Assembly: GCF_012489685.1 (NCBI RefSeq)
Contig: NC_080044.1
Span: 58,643,507 to 58,707,506 of the forward strand
Source: Lotus japonicus
Taxonomy: Eukaryota > Streptophyta > Magnoliopsida > Fabales > Fabaceae
DNA: 64,000 bases
Direction of reading: 5' to 3'
Program-made: the position numbers and the translations under genes
Part shown: positions 48,686 through 60,400 of the stretch, in pieces
Layout: the number at the start of each line of letters is the position of its first letter
Numbering within the stretch: position 1 is the stretch's first letter
Notes under the pieces: generated by a model
Databases searched by the model: none
Told to the model about the DNA's origin: nothing
The model's input: the letters and a program-made list of their open reading frames with translations, nothing else

Positions 48686-49846
48686 AGACCCAGTCCCCTT
48701 TTAACCTCCATTCATCAGCACTTATAAGCTAATCATCATCTTAATATCTTACAATCCATCGTTGTCATCTCCCCTTTTTCGAGACTTCCCTTACTCGAAC
48801 CATAAAACCAACCTTCACTTATTCACAACCCACTTTACAATCACCTAAAATCCTTAACACTTCCCCCAAATCCGAACTTATTCCCTAGAAGATCAAACCA
48901 TAGCTGTACCTCAGGAAACTTAACTAGTCATTTTATCATCCGATCCCTCAACATTCGGAGGTTTAACTACAATCATTAATGCCAACACCACTAAATCTCT
49001 GATTCGAACATGATTTTCACCTCCCAAGGTCAATCTTAACCCTTAAATCCTCACTTAACTTAGTGAAATTCACTTGTTAACCCCAGCATGCAATATCGGA
49101 ATCCATAACAAAGTTCCATTCACTCTTAGACTCTAAGAAATTTGTCCACCTATAACAACCTCAAGTATTTATCTTAATACTAACTCTTTATTTCCGTAAC
49201 TAGATCGTCCTCCCATCAATCCGATACTTAGTCTCTCGATCAAAACCTGACAAACCTTGAGTCCTACGCACTTAAGACAAGAATTCATAGACTTAAAACC
49301 CAAACTTTCACCACATTTGGACCTCAAATGTCCTTTAATTCTTCAATACTTCTTAAATGAATATCCATTTCTTAAACTATAACTCCTCCCCAAAGGAAAT
49401 CAATTACTTAACAAAAACTTTACTTCCCGACTCCACTAATCCTCGATCCAATCAAATTAATCTTACCAATCCATCTATCAAAGTCCATTGCCAGTTCTGA
49501 TTCCGAATATCACCCCCTCAATATTAAGTTGATCAGGCCTAATACATCGAAGGTGAAGATTTAGAAAAACCCACTGGAACAGTCGATGAGTTCCTAACAT
49601 CCAGTAGTCACAGAGATCTTGATATTAAATCCTCAATGATGCCGCTACGGAACTACACGCTCTCGACATCATACATATACTATCCACACGGAATCTCCCT
49701 GAGATTCATCCTTCAGCTTCTAGCTTCTTGTTAAACGCATCGGTGCAAAACTACTTTCTAGGCTTAACGTGTTATTCTAAACCTCGTGTAACTTCTATAG
49801 TTTAAACACGAGCAACGGTCAAATAAAGTATTATTAGGCGTAATAA
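48686..49846 (-). other. Non-coding interior of element 2
   Basis: No recognisable domain. Read on the - strand, it first matches the gag-RT spacer of element 1 (49846-49690 against 14142-14310), then jumps to the post-RT region (about 49650 against 15098), and continues collinearly to its truncated end at 48686, which matches about 16850 of element 1. The RT segment and about 0.8 kb of the internally duplicated region are absent. It is AT-rich with stops in all frames. Confidence 0.75.
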
Positions 49847-50683
49847 CTATAAAGTCAAAGCTCGACAGTAAGGGCAAGTTAGGTGTGTTGCACGTTCTAC
49901 GAGAGTAATGAAGCGTATTATACTAGAATGAGAAAGAATAGTTAGAAGGTTACCATCGTTTGTGCGCTCTCCTCTGACTAGTCGACCAGCTCCCTCGCCG
50001 CACGAGATATAGACTCCTCCCCGTGCAGCAGGATGTCTTCCTCTTACCGTAGGCACAGATGGCTCAACCCTGGTTACATTGCAATCCTTGGCTTGATGCC
50101 CCGGGCGATTGCAGTTGAAACATAGAGGTCTCCCGTCTGGACACTTGTTAGAGTGGTGCCCCACCTTCTTGCACCTGTAACACGTTACTTGCTTCCTCGC
50201 CCCTTTAGATATGGCAGGAAGTTTACCCTTCATCTTGTTGTCAGACGGTCCCGCTTGGAACGTCCTACAGTTCACGGCCAAATGTCCACGTTGTTTGCAC
50301 TTGCAGCATTTTGGTCCAGTCATTGGGCACTGGAAGGCGTAGTGTCCAAGTCTCCCACAACGGTAGCATGTCACAGCCTCCTGGAAATTAGTTGCGGTCG
50401 TTAACTTGCGTGATCCTGGGGTAGGGTCTCTTCCCTCGGGATGCTGGTATGGCTTCCACTGCCGGTACTCCTGTGGATCTGACCTCACTGGTCCTCCAGC
50501 TCCAGCTCGATCCAATCCACTATGCTGGTACTTGGACGCCTCGATTAGCGGTTGAGGTCGTTCACGTGCAGCCTCCTCAGCGCGTCTGTAAGCGTCCTCA
50601 GCAGCCTGATTCATCATTGCCTCAATCATGGTAGCTATTGCCTTTGCCATCCTGTCAAGGCTTACCATCCTATGCTTAGTCAA
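49847..50683 (-). CDS. Nucleocapsid-only gag-like protein with four zinc knuckles
   Basis: An intact 278-residue frame starting about 180 bp after the primer-binding site. Residues 1-50 are Ala/Glu/Arg-rich and probably helical; 55-95 form a Gly/Pro/Arg linker. Four CX2CX4HX4C zinc knuckles follow at residues 106-119, 126-139, 168-181 and 188-201 (C106/C109/H114/C119 and so on), each complete. They are typical of retroelement nucleocapsid, which binds and packages RNA. The capsid domain that normally precedes the knuckles in Ty3 gag proteins, some 150-200 residues, is missing, and the frame ends without a protease. The homologous frame in element 1 has the same layout but is broken. It could be an RNA-binding helper protein of a non-autonomous family, or a deletion relic that happens to remain open. 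The first ATG fits the homologous start in element 1. Confidence 0.75.
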   Translation of the reverse strand: MTKHRMVSLDRMAKAIATMIEAMMNQAAEDAYRRAEEAARERPQPLIEASKYQHSGLDRAGAGGPVRSDPQEYRQWKPYQHPEGRDPTPGSRKLTTATNFQEAVTCYRCGRLGHYAFQCPMTGPKCCKCKQRGHLAVNCRTFQAGPSDNKMKGKLPAISKGARKQVTCYRCKKVGHHSNKCPDGRPLCFNCNRPGHQAKDCNVTRVEPSVPTVRGRHPAARGGVYISCGEGAGRLVRGERTNDGNLLTILSHSSIIRFITLVERATHLTCPYCRALTL

Positions 50684-50865
50684 ACAAACAGTTAGTACCC
50701 ATCACAAGATAGTCTCTGGCACAACTATACAATATGATCAAGCAATAACTTCAATCAATTCTAAGCGACAAATCGCTTGGCAGACAATCAATTTTTACTC
50801 TTTGCAGAGTCACACAACCTAGCACAGAAGACCTATTCCCCAAAGACTCCCGAAAGACTCGACAA

Positions 50866-50877
50866 GCTCTGATACCA
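50866..50877 (-). other. Primer-binding site of element 2, initiator tRNA-Met
   Basis: On the - strand tggtatcagagc begins three bases after the LTR end, the same motif and spacing as in element 1. Confidence 0.92.
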
Positions 50878-51707
50878 CAATGTAACACCCCGATTTCGGT
50901 GGCGTCACTTTAGTAACCAAAGAAATAACTTAAGCGGAAAAACGTGAATTATTTTTTTTCGATAATGTAAGTAAAGACAGAAAGAGATGAAACTCTAAAA
51001 CGAAGATAACAGAACTAATATACAATATGATTACAGCCCCCACTGTAAGTTGTAAACCACGTCACGAGTAAACCTCCAGTGACGGAAAGTAAAAGAGAGT
51101 AACGCCCGTAGGCAAAAGTACAAACCAAAACAAAAGTCAAGTGTCCGCAACACTAGCCCTCAAAATGAGAATGAGTTAGCCCAGATGGCCTAGAACAAGA
51201 CCTCTTAGCCCAACCAACTCTCTGTGATCCCCGTAGAGGAACCACACAAAAAGCTATAGGCGGGAAACTACCCTGTCCCCAAAGAAACAATGACGGTCAG
51301 AGCTAAGACTCTACTCCTACACTAATCCCATCTCGAGTAAGTCGCTCGATGGCCAGCGGGGTCGACCACCCCTGAATTGTAGTCCTCCTGATCAAGCTTC
51401 TTCAACCTAGTTTCCCCTGAAGGGTGAACCATCGTGAACCGGTCCGCCATGGACATCTGACAAAGGCGTAGTCCGCCCAAACACACACAGAAGACGCGAG
51501 GGTCAACTCCAAAGAATTATATAAATATTAAAGCCAGATATATATATATGGGATAATAATTATTAGCCTCTCAGGCTTAGAGTTTAGGGATAACATCCTA
51601 GGGTTGCATATATCACAATGAATATAAAGATAATAATAACAATTAGCATGCCTCAAGTAGGATAAACAGGTACCAATCACACTCAGCAACTAAGTCAGCA
51701 TGTATGT

Positions 51708-52311
51708 TGCATGAAATGCAATGCTGGGTAACAAAATGCATTCCGGAAGAAGGATGGACACCATCGAGTCAGCCCTAACACCGGCCAAAGTGGGACCATT
51801 CCGCTCGGGCGTCTCTTACACCACACAAAAGTAGTCAGATCAGCAGTGAACCCGTAGGTCTGCCATTCCGTCTGCTACTGAGGACCTCCGTAGTGTCCTA
51901 AATATGGAAATCCGGGTCTTATGACCATTTTGGAATCCACCGAGGTCCGGTAATCCGCCGTGTATTAACCTCAAAATGAGTGCATGAATGCAAGTGATTA
52001 GCCAAACAACGTCTCCGACCTCACTCGACACGTCGTCACGTGTTCTAGCTAACTTATTGTCTCTAAAAAGCCTACCCTAAGGCAAATGTCGATTCTGCGA
52101 CAAAATGAATTAATCAAAAGAAGAAGCATGTACTTGGGAACTCATGGTTCCCGGCTAAACTTTAGATAGCCAATCAAAAAACTGCTCATCGAGCGAAAAG
52201 GTACCGAAGTACTTGGAAACTTATAGTCTCCGGCTAAACTTTAGATAGCCAAACATTAAACTGCTCATCGAGCGAAAGAGTATAAGCATACTCGGAAACT
52301 TGTAAGTTTCC
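51708..52311 (-). other. Series of short hairpins in the LTR of element 2
   Basis: Read on the + strand, inverted repeats follow closely: tgcat/atgca (51708-51720), gatgg/ccatc (51753-51765), aggac/gtcct (51881-51899), ggtc/gacc (51915-51926), acacg/cgtgt (52028-52043), tgtcg/cgaca (52087-52102), gggaac/gttccc (52136-52152), ggcta/tagcc (52153-52171 and 52232-52250), gctc/gagc (52184-52194 and 52263-52273), aggtac/gtactt (52199-52214, one G-T), gagtat/atactc (52278-52293) and ggaaac/gtttcc (52294-52311). A repeat of about 79 bp makes up 52134-52293. At matching places in its two copies the arms differ but still pair: aggtac/gtactt against gagtat/atactc. Sequences differ from those in element 1, but the arrangement and position are alike. 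Confidence 0.75.
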
Positions 52312-53778
52312 TCAAGACTTGGACTCGACGACACTTCTCATATCTTCAAGACTAATATTCAGGCTCTAAGCTCTTATCTAAATGTTGTTATCATTTGTTC
52401 AAGGGGTTTAGAGATTGATTAATGTCTTATGAATTTTCTTTGAGAAAATAGATTTCGTTTAGTCTTATGATACTTCCTATGAGTTTCAGGGATCCCATAA
52501 TCCCAATTAATTTCTGAGAAGGTCTCGATCCATTAAAATATAACAAGGTCCGAACTTCGTTCGTCCTTTCAAACTCTCTCAAAATCTCATAAAAATTCGG
52601 CATGACTTGCCCGTAATCCTCACTTTCCAGAAACATAGGCACGAGTGGAATAGCATCAATGAAACAGCTCAACCAATAGGCATAAACAGCATATTCCAAC
52701 ACATCCTAAGTTAACCATGTAGCACATAGCATGTGAATCATTTAGCACACAATATCATGGCATCAAGTACTCAACAAGTTCGGCCGAAGCCTCAGAAATC
52801 ATTTCAGACATTTAGCAATTAGGTGCATAACACATAAATCAAGTCGAATTTCATCGACACCTAAAGCATTATCTAGTAATTCAGAGAGTAGCCCTCACCT
52901 GTAACTCCTCCAGCGTTTTCCTCACAACCTCCTTCACGTTCCTCGCCTTGATCTCCAGGAAACTCCTCAAAAGAACCTTAAGCCAAAATCACAGAAATCA
53001 ACACATTGAGTCAGAAACTCAGCAAGCAATAAGTCCTAGGGTTACACGGTACATTACAAACTCTGTGGTACGACAATCTAACGCGTTAAGACAAGTTTTC
53101 GAAAAAGTCGGATTTCCTCCCCCTTGGTATAGCTCTCGGCCACTTTCCTTAATTGGGAGGGTCAATTTTTCTTCGATCAAACTTGGTTCCTAGGTTAACA
53201 TAAGCCGTAACTAAGACGGTTCTAAGCTCGGAAAAATTTTCGGATCGAAAACTGATATAGGGGTAGTTTGGTCATTATTTTTAGCTCAAAATTTCAAAAT
53301 TGGATTTTTGAAAAACAGATTGGATGGAGACGTCCACAACGACGTTTATGACGACAAATCCTACTAGCACTAAGCCAAGTCGATAGATTAGAGCTTAAAG
53401 GTTGCGACTTTACCGAAAAATGGGTATTTAAGGTAGAAATTGATCCCGGCGGCATTTCGTCGACATTTGACAAAATATAATCCGCAGAACACGCTCAGGA
53501 GCATGCAGGGAAGAAGTTTAGACACTGAAATCAAGCTATTTGGACAATTTTACAAAAAGCTCCAAACTTTGAGCTCAGAAAAACATAGAAAAAGTCGACA
53601 GATCTGACGATCAGAAGCGAGATATAGTTTACCTACCTCAAGGTCTTCGATTAGCAACGATCGGTGAAGAAAACGGGCAAATATTCGCGAAAATCCGGAT
53701 CCTCTCTTTCTCTCTAGCTGCTCACGGTTTTTGGGGGAGGGAATGGGTGATTTTTTGGCAAAAATCTAATTTTTGAGC

Positions 53779-53786
53779 TATTTATA
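53779..53786 (-). promoter_or_regulatory. Probable TATA box of element 2 LTR
   Basis: tataaata on the - strand, about 673 bp from the LTR start, nearly the same place as the TATA box of element 1 (692 bp). Transcription would run leftward. Confidence 0.6.
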
Positions 53787-54459
53787 GATTTTGGAAAAAG
53801 CGGAAAAAAGATTTTTTTGCGATTCCGATTTTTCCTGCGCGTTCCTCTGCGCATTCTAAGATAGGTTCTGGCGATAGAATTCCAGAACTCAAAACAGGAT
53901 TCTTGGAATTAAACCAAAAGATCCAAAACCGGCATAAGTCGGTGTAAGTCGGATTATCCCGAAAAACTACTTTTTGCAGTGATCGTCGGATGAGAAAACT
54001 TCCTTCTGAAGAAAGATTAGGAATGATGAGAGAAATAGGAGTACGCGGGTGGAATCTTCATTTGCAGCTTCGAATAGAAAAAGTCTTCATCGTCTGTCGA
54101 TCTTAGGTTTCTCGAACTATCAGGGATTCCGTTTCGGCAAACTTCCGAGAATTGAAATTTGACGTTCGTACTTTCCAGGATTTCGCATCGAAATAATTGT
54201 TTAAGGACGGAAAAGAGAAGTTCTAACATTTCTCTGAGGATTTTTGGAATTAGTTTCCATCGTGTCCTAAAGCGTAAATTAATTATTCACTAATACCTTT
54301 GACCTAGGATTAAGCGTATGTTAGTCGTGCTATAACTCTTTCGGTTTTTCGATAAATTCTTGGACTTTTCCTGAACCTTTTTCCTTCCCAAATTTATCTT
54401 AATCAAATAACTCTTTTATTTTATTCACTTATCCAAAGCGTTAAAACTTGGGCCTTACA

Positions 54460-57400
54460 GGATCACACCTCAGGCTACAAGTCGCAAAATTTCAGTCTGA
54501 TTGAGGCCTCGCGGAGCTAACGTAACGAGCTACAACTTTGAAAAAGAACTTTTGTGAAGTTTCGACTTTTTGGAGGGTCCCGCGATTGTCGGAAGCTGTG
54601 AGATGCTGTCGCTCAAGAACATCAAATTCTCGACACAGTCTGGAATGAAAGGATCACACGTCAGGCTACATGTCGCGAAATTTCAGTCTGATTGAGGCCT
54701 CGCGTTGCTAACTTAACGAGCTACAACTTTGGAAAAGAACTTTTGTGAAGTTTCGACTTTTAGGAAGGTCCCGTGATTGTCGGAAGCTGTGAGATGCTGC
54801 CGCTCAAAAACATCAAATTCTCGACACAGTCTGCAATGAAAGGATCACACCTTAGGCTACAAGTCGCGAAATTTCAGTCTGATTGAGGCCTCGCGGAGCT
54901 AACGTAACGAGCTACAACTTTGAAAGAGAACTTTTGTGAAGTTTCGACTTTTTGGAGGGTCCCGCGATTGTCGGAAGCTGTGAGATGCCGCCGCTCAAGA
55001 ACATCAAATTCTCGACACAGTCTGCAATGAAAGGATCACACCTCAGGCTACAAGTCGCGAAATTTCAGTCTGATTGAGGCCTCGCGGAGCTAACGTAACG
55101 AGCTACAACTTTGAAAAAGAACTTTTGTGAAGTTTCGACTTTTTGGAGGGTCCCGCGATTGTCGGAAGCTGTGAGATGCTGTCGCTCAAGAACATCAAAT
55201 TCTCGACACAGTCTGGAATGAAAGGATCACACGTCAGGCTACATGTCGCGAAATTTCAGTCTGATTGAGGCCTCGCGTTGCTAACTTAACGAGCTACAAC
55301 TTTGGAAAAGAACTTTTGTGAAGTTTCGACTTTTAGGAAGGTCCCGTGATTGTCGGAAGCTGTGAGATGCTGCCGCTCAAAAACATCAAATTCTCGACAC
55401 AGTCTGCAATGAAAGGATCACACCTTAGGCTACAAGTCGCGAAATTTCAGTCTGATTGAGGCCTCACGGAGCTAACGTAACGAGCTACAACTTTGAAAGA
55501 GAACTTTTGTGAAGTTTCGACTTTTTGGAGGGTCCCGCGATTGTCGGAAGCTGTGAGATGCTGCCGCTCAAAAACATCAAATTCTCGACACAGTCTGCAA
55601 TGAAAGGATCACACCTCAGGCTACAAGTCGCGAAATTTCAGTCTGATTGAGGCCTCGTGGAGCTAACGTAACGAGCTAGAGCTTTGAAAAAGAACTTTTG
55701 TGAAGTTTCGACTTTTTGGAGGGTCCCGCGATTGTCGGAAGCTGTTAGATGCGGCCGCTCAAGAACATCAAATTCTCGACACAGTCTGCAATGAAAGGAT
55801 CACACCTCAGGCTACAAGTCGCGAAATTTCAGTCTGATTGAGGCCTCGCGGAGCTAACGTAACGAGCTACAACTTTGAAAAAGATCTTTTGTGAAGTTTC
55901 GACTTTTTGGAGGGTCCCGCGATTGTCGGAAGCTGTGAGGTGCTGTCGCTCAAGAACATCAAATTCTCGACACAGTCTGGAATGAAAGGATCACACGTCA
56001 GGCTACATGTCGCGAAATTTCAGTCTGATTGAGGCCTCGCGTTGCTAACTTAACGAGCTACAACTTTGGAAAAGAACTTTTGTGAAGTTTCGACTTTTAG
56101 GAAGGTCCCGTGATTGTCGGAAGCTGTGAGATGCTGCCGCTCAAAAACATCAAATTCTCGACACAGTCTGCAATGAAAGGATCACACCTTAGGCTACAAG
56201 TCGCGAAATTTCAGTCTGATTGAGGCCTCGTGGAGCTAACGTAACGAGCTAGAGCTTTGAAAAAGAACTTTTGTGAAGTTTCGACTTTTTGGAGGGTCCC
56301 GCGATTGTCGGAAGCTGTGAGATGCTGTCGCTCAAGAACATCAAATTCTCGACACAGTCTGGAATGAAAGGATCACACGTCAGGCTACATATCGCGAAAT
56401 TTCAGTCTGATTGAGGCCTCGCGTTGCTAACTTAACGAGCTACAACTTTGGAAAAGAACTTTTGTGAAGTTTCGACTTTTAGGAAGGTCCCGTGATTGTC
56501 GGAAGCTGTGAGATGCTGCCGCTCAAAAACATCAAATTCTCGACACAGTCTGCAATGAAAGGATCACACCTTAGGCTACAAGTCGCGAAATTTCAGTCTG
56601 ATTGAGGCCTCACGGAGCTAACGTAACGAGCTACAACTTTGAAAGAGAACTTTTGTGAAGTTTCGACTTTTTGGAGGGTCCCGCGATTGTCGGAAGCTGT
56701 GAGATGCTGCCGCTCAAAAACATCAAATTCTCGACACAGTCTGCAATGAAAGGATCACACCTCAGGCTACAAGTCGCGAAATTTCAGTCTGATTGAGGCC
56801 TCGTGGAGCTAACGTAACGAGCTAGAGCTTTGAAAAAGAACTTTTGTGAAGTTTCGACTTTTTGGAGGGTCCCGCGATTGTCGGAAGCTGTTAGATGCGG
56901 CCGCTCAATAACATCAAATTATCGACACAGTCTGCAATGAAAGGATCACACCTCAGGCTACAAGTCGCAAAATTTCAGTCTGATTGAGGCCTCGCGGAGC
57001 TAACGTAACGAGCTACAACTTTGAAAAAGAACTTTTGTGAAGTTTCGACTTTTTGGAGGGTCCCGCGATTGTCGGAAGCTGTGAGATGCTGTCGCTCAAG
57101 AACATCAAATTCTCGACACAGTCTGGAATGAAAGGATCACACGTCAGGCTACATGTCGCGAAAATTCAGTCTGATTGAGGCCTCGCGTTGCTAACTTAAC
57201 GAGCTACAACTTTGGAAAAGAACTTTTGTGAAGTTTCGACTTTTAGGAAGGTCTCGTGATTGTCGGAAGCTGTGAGATGCTGCCGCTCAAAAACATCAAA
57301 TTCTCGACACAGTCTGCAATGAAAGGATCACACCTCAGGCTACAAGTCGCGAAATTTCAGTCTGATTGAGGCCTCGCGGAGCTAACGTAACGAGCTACAG

Positions 57401-60400
57401 CTTTGAAAAAGAACTTTTGTGAAGTTTCGACTTTTTGCAGGGTCCCGCGATTGTCGGAAGCTGTGAGATGCTGTCGCTCAAGAACATCAAATTCTCGACA
57501 CAGTCTGGAATGAAAGGATCACACGTCAGGCTACATGTCGCGAAATTTCAGTCTGATTGAGGCCTCGCGTTGCTAACTTAACGAGCTACAACTTTGGAAG
57601 AGAACTTTTGTGAAGTTTCGACTTTTAGGAAGGCCCCGTGATTGTCGGAAGCTGTGAGATGCTGCCGCTCAAGAACATCAAATTCTCGACACAGTCTGCA
57701 ATGAAAGGATCACACCTCAGGCTACAAGTCGCGAAATTTCAGTCTGATTGAGGCCTCGCGGAGCTAACGTAACGAGCTACAGCTTTGAAAAAGAACTTTT
57801 GTGAAGTTTCGACTTTTTGGAGGGTCCCGCGATTGTCGGAAGCCGTTAGATGCGGCCGCTCAATAACATCAAATTATCAACACAGTCTGCAATGAAAGGA
57901 TCACACCTCAGGCTACAAGTCGCAAAATTTCAGTCTGATTGAGGCCTTGCGGAGCTAACGTAACGAGCTACAACTTTAAAAAAGAACTTTTGTGAAGTTT
58001 CGACTTTTTGCAGGGTCCCGCGATTGTCGGAAGCTGTGAGATGCTGTCGCTCAAGAACATCAAATTCTCGACACAGTCTGGAATGAAAGGATCACACGTC
58101 AGGCTAAAGGTCGCGAAATTTCTGTCTGATTAAGGCCTCGCGTTGCTAACTTAACGAGCTACAACTTTGGAAAAGAACTTTTGTGAAGTTTCGACTTTTA
58201 GGAAGGTCCCGTGATTGTCGGAAGCTGTGAGATGCTGTCGCTCAAAAACATCAAATTCTCGACACAGTCTGGAATGAAAGGATCACACGTCAGGCTACAT
58301 GTCGCGAAATTTCAGTCTGATTGAGGCCTCGCGTTGCTAACTTAACGAGCTACAACTTTGGAAAAGAACTTTTGTGAAGTTTCGACTTTTAGGAAGGTCC
58401 CGTGATTGTCGGAAGCTGTGAGATGCTGCCGCTCAAAAACATCAAATTCTCGACACAGTCTGCAATGAAAGGATCACACCTTAGGCTACAAGTCGCGAAA
58501 TTTCAGTCTGATTGAGGCCTCGCGGAGCTAACGTAACGAGCTACAGCTTTGAAAAAGAACTTTTGTGAAGTTTCGACTTTTTGGAGGGTCTTGCGATTGT
58601 CGGAAGCTGTTAGATGCGGCCGCTCAATAACATCAAATTATCGACACAGTCTGCAATGAAAGGATCACACCTCAGGTTACAAGTCGCAAAATTTCAGTCT
58701 GATTGAGGCCTCGCGGAGCTAACGTAATGAGCTACAACTTTGAAAAAGAACTTTTGTGAAGTTTCGACTTTTTGGAGGGTCCCGCGATTGTCGGAAGCTG
58801 TGAGATGCTGTCGCTCAAGAACATCAAATTCTCGACACAGTCTGGAATGAAAGGATCACACGTCAGGCTACATGTCGCGAAATTTCAGTCTGATTGAGGC
58901 CTCGCGTTGCTAACTTAACGAGCTACAACTTTGGAAAAGAACTTTTGTGAAGTTTCGACTTTTAGGAAGGTCCCGTGATTGTCGGAAGCTGTGAGATGCT
59001 GCCGCTCAAAAACATCAAATTCTCGACACAGTCTGCAATGAAAGGATCACACCTTAGGCTACAAGTCGCGAAATTTCAGTCTGATTGAGGCCTCGCGGAG
59101 CTAACGTAACGAGCTACAACTTTGAAAGAGAACTTTTGTGAAGTTTCGACTTTTTGGAGGGTCCCCCGATTGTCGGAAGCTGTGAGATGCCGCCGCTCAA
59201 GAACATCAAATTCTCGACACAGTCTGCAATGAAAGGATCACACCTCAGGCTACAAGTCGCGAAATTTCAGTCTGATTGAGGCCTCGCGGAGCTAACATAA
59301 CGAGCTACAACTTTGAAAAAGAACTTTTGTGAAGTTTCGACTTTTTGGAGGGTCCCGCGATTTTCGGAAGCTGTGAGATGCTGTCACTCAAGAACATCAA
59401 ATTCTCGACACAGTCTGGAATGAAAGGATCACACGTCAGGCTACATGTCGCGAAATTTCAGTCTGATTGAGGCCTCGCGTTGCTAACTTAACGAGCTACA
59501 ACTTTGGAAAAGAACTTTTGTGAAGTTTCGACTTTTAGGAAGGTCCCGTGATTGTCGGAAGCTGTGAGATGCTGCCGCTCAAAAACATCAAATTCTCGAC
59601 ACAGTCTGCAATGAAAGGATCACACCTTAGGCTACAAGTCGCGAAATTTCAGTCTGATTGAGGCCTCGCGGAGCTAACGTAACGAGCTACAACTTTGAAA
59701 GAGAACTTTTGTGAAGTTTCGACTTTTTGGAGGGTCCCGCGATTGTCGGAAGCTGTGAGATGCTGCCGCTCAAAAACATCAAATTCTCGACACAGTCTGC
59801 AATGAAAGGATCACACCTCAGGCTACAAGTCGCGAAATTTCAGTTTGATTGAGGCCTCGTGGAGCTAACGTAACGAGCTAGAGCTTTGAAAAAAACTTTT
59901 GTGAAGTTTCGACTTTTTGGAGGGTCCCGCGATTGTCGGAAGCTGTTAGATGCGGCCGCTCAATAACATCAAATTATCGACACAGTCTGCAATGAAAGGA
60001 TCACACCTCAGGCTACAAGTCGCAAAATTTCAGTCTGATTGAGGCCTCGCGGAGCTAACGTAACGAGCTACAACTTTGAAAAAGAACTTTTGTGAAGTTT
60101 CGACTTTTTGGAGGGTCCCGCGATTGTCGGAAGATGTGAGATGCTGTCGCTCAAGAACATCAAATTCTCGACACAGTCTGGAATGAAAGGATCACACGTC
60201 AGGCTACATGTCGCGAAATTTCAGTCTGATTGAGGCCTAGCGTTGCTAACTTAACGAGCTACAACTTTGGAAAAGAACTTTTGTGAAGTTTCGACTTTTT
60301 GGAGGGTCCCGCGATTGTCGGAAGCTGTTAGATGCGGCCGCTCAATAATATCAAATTATCGACACAGTCTGCAATGAAAGGATCACACCTCAGGCTACAA

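Larger units (their letters stand above)
48686..54459 (-). mobile_element. Truncated chromovirus of the same family, element 2
   Basis: 5774 bp on the - strand: a complete 5' LTR (54459 down to 50881), PBS, an intact gag-like frame, then a non-coding interior that stops at 48686. The 3' LTR and about 0.6 kb of interior present in element 1 (after its 16850) are missing. The satellite monomer is interrupted at gcggccgct on the left and resumes at ggatcacacctc on the right, so if both belong to one type B monomer, 37 bp of it are lost too. No target-site duplication can be seen because the far end is gone. It also lacks the RT segment of element 1. Its LTR is clearly diverged from that of element 1, so it is an older insertion. 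Confidence 0.9.
50881..54459 (-). repeat. 5' LTR of element 2
   Basis: 3579 bp; on the - strand it starts tgtaaggccc and ends ggggtgttaca. The last 80 bases and other stretches (for example tttgcctacgggc and gtgtggttc followed by a gggatcacag motif) match the LTR of element 1, with many differences elsewhere. A TATA box and a hairpin series lie in corresponding zones. A 91-codon frame at 52427-52702 shows no recognisable domain and is not called as a gene. Confidence 0.92.

Noticed and set aside
50153..50822. + strand frames of 61-83 codons opposite the gag-like gene of element 2
   Set aside because: Shadows of the - strand gene, which has four clear zinc knuckles.
52427..52702. 91-codon - strand frame in the LTR of element 2
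   Set aside because: No recognisable domain, no counterpart in element 1, and located in an LTR.
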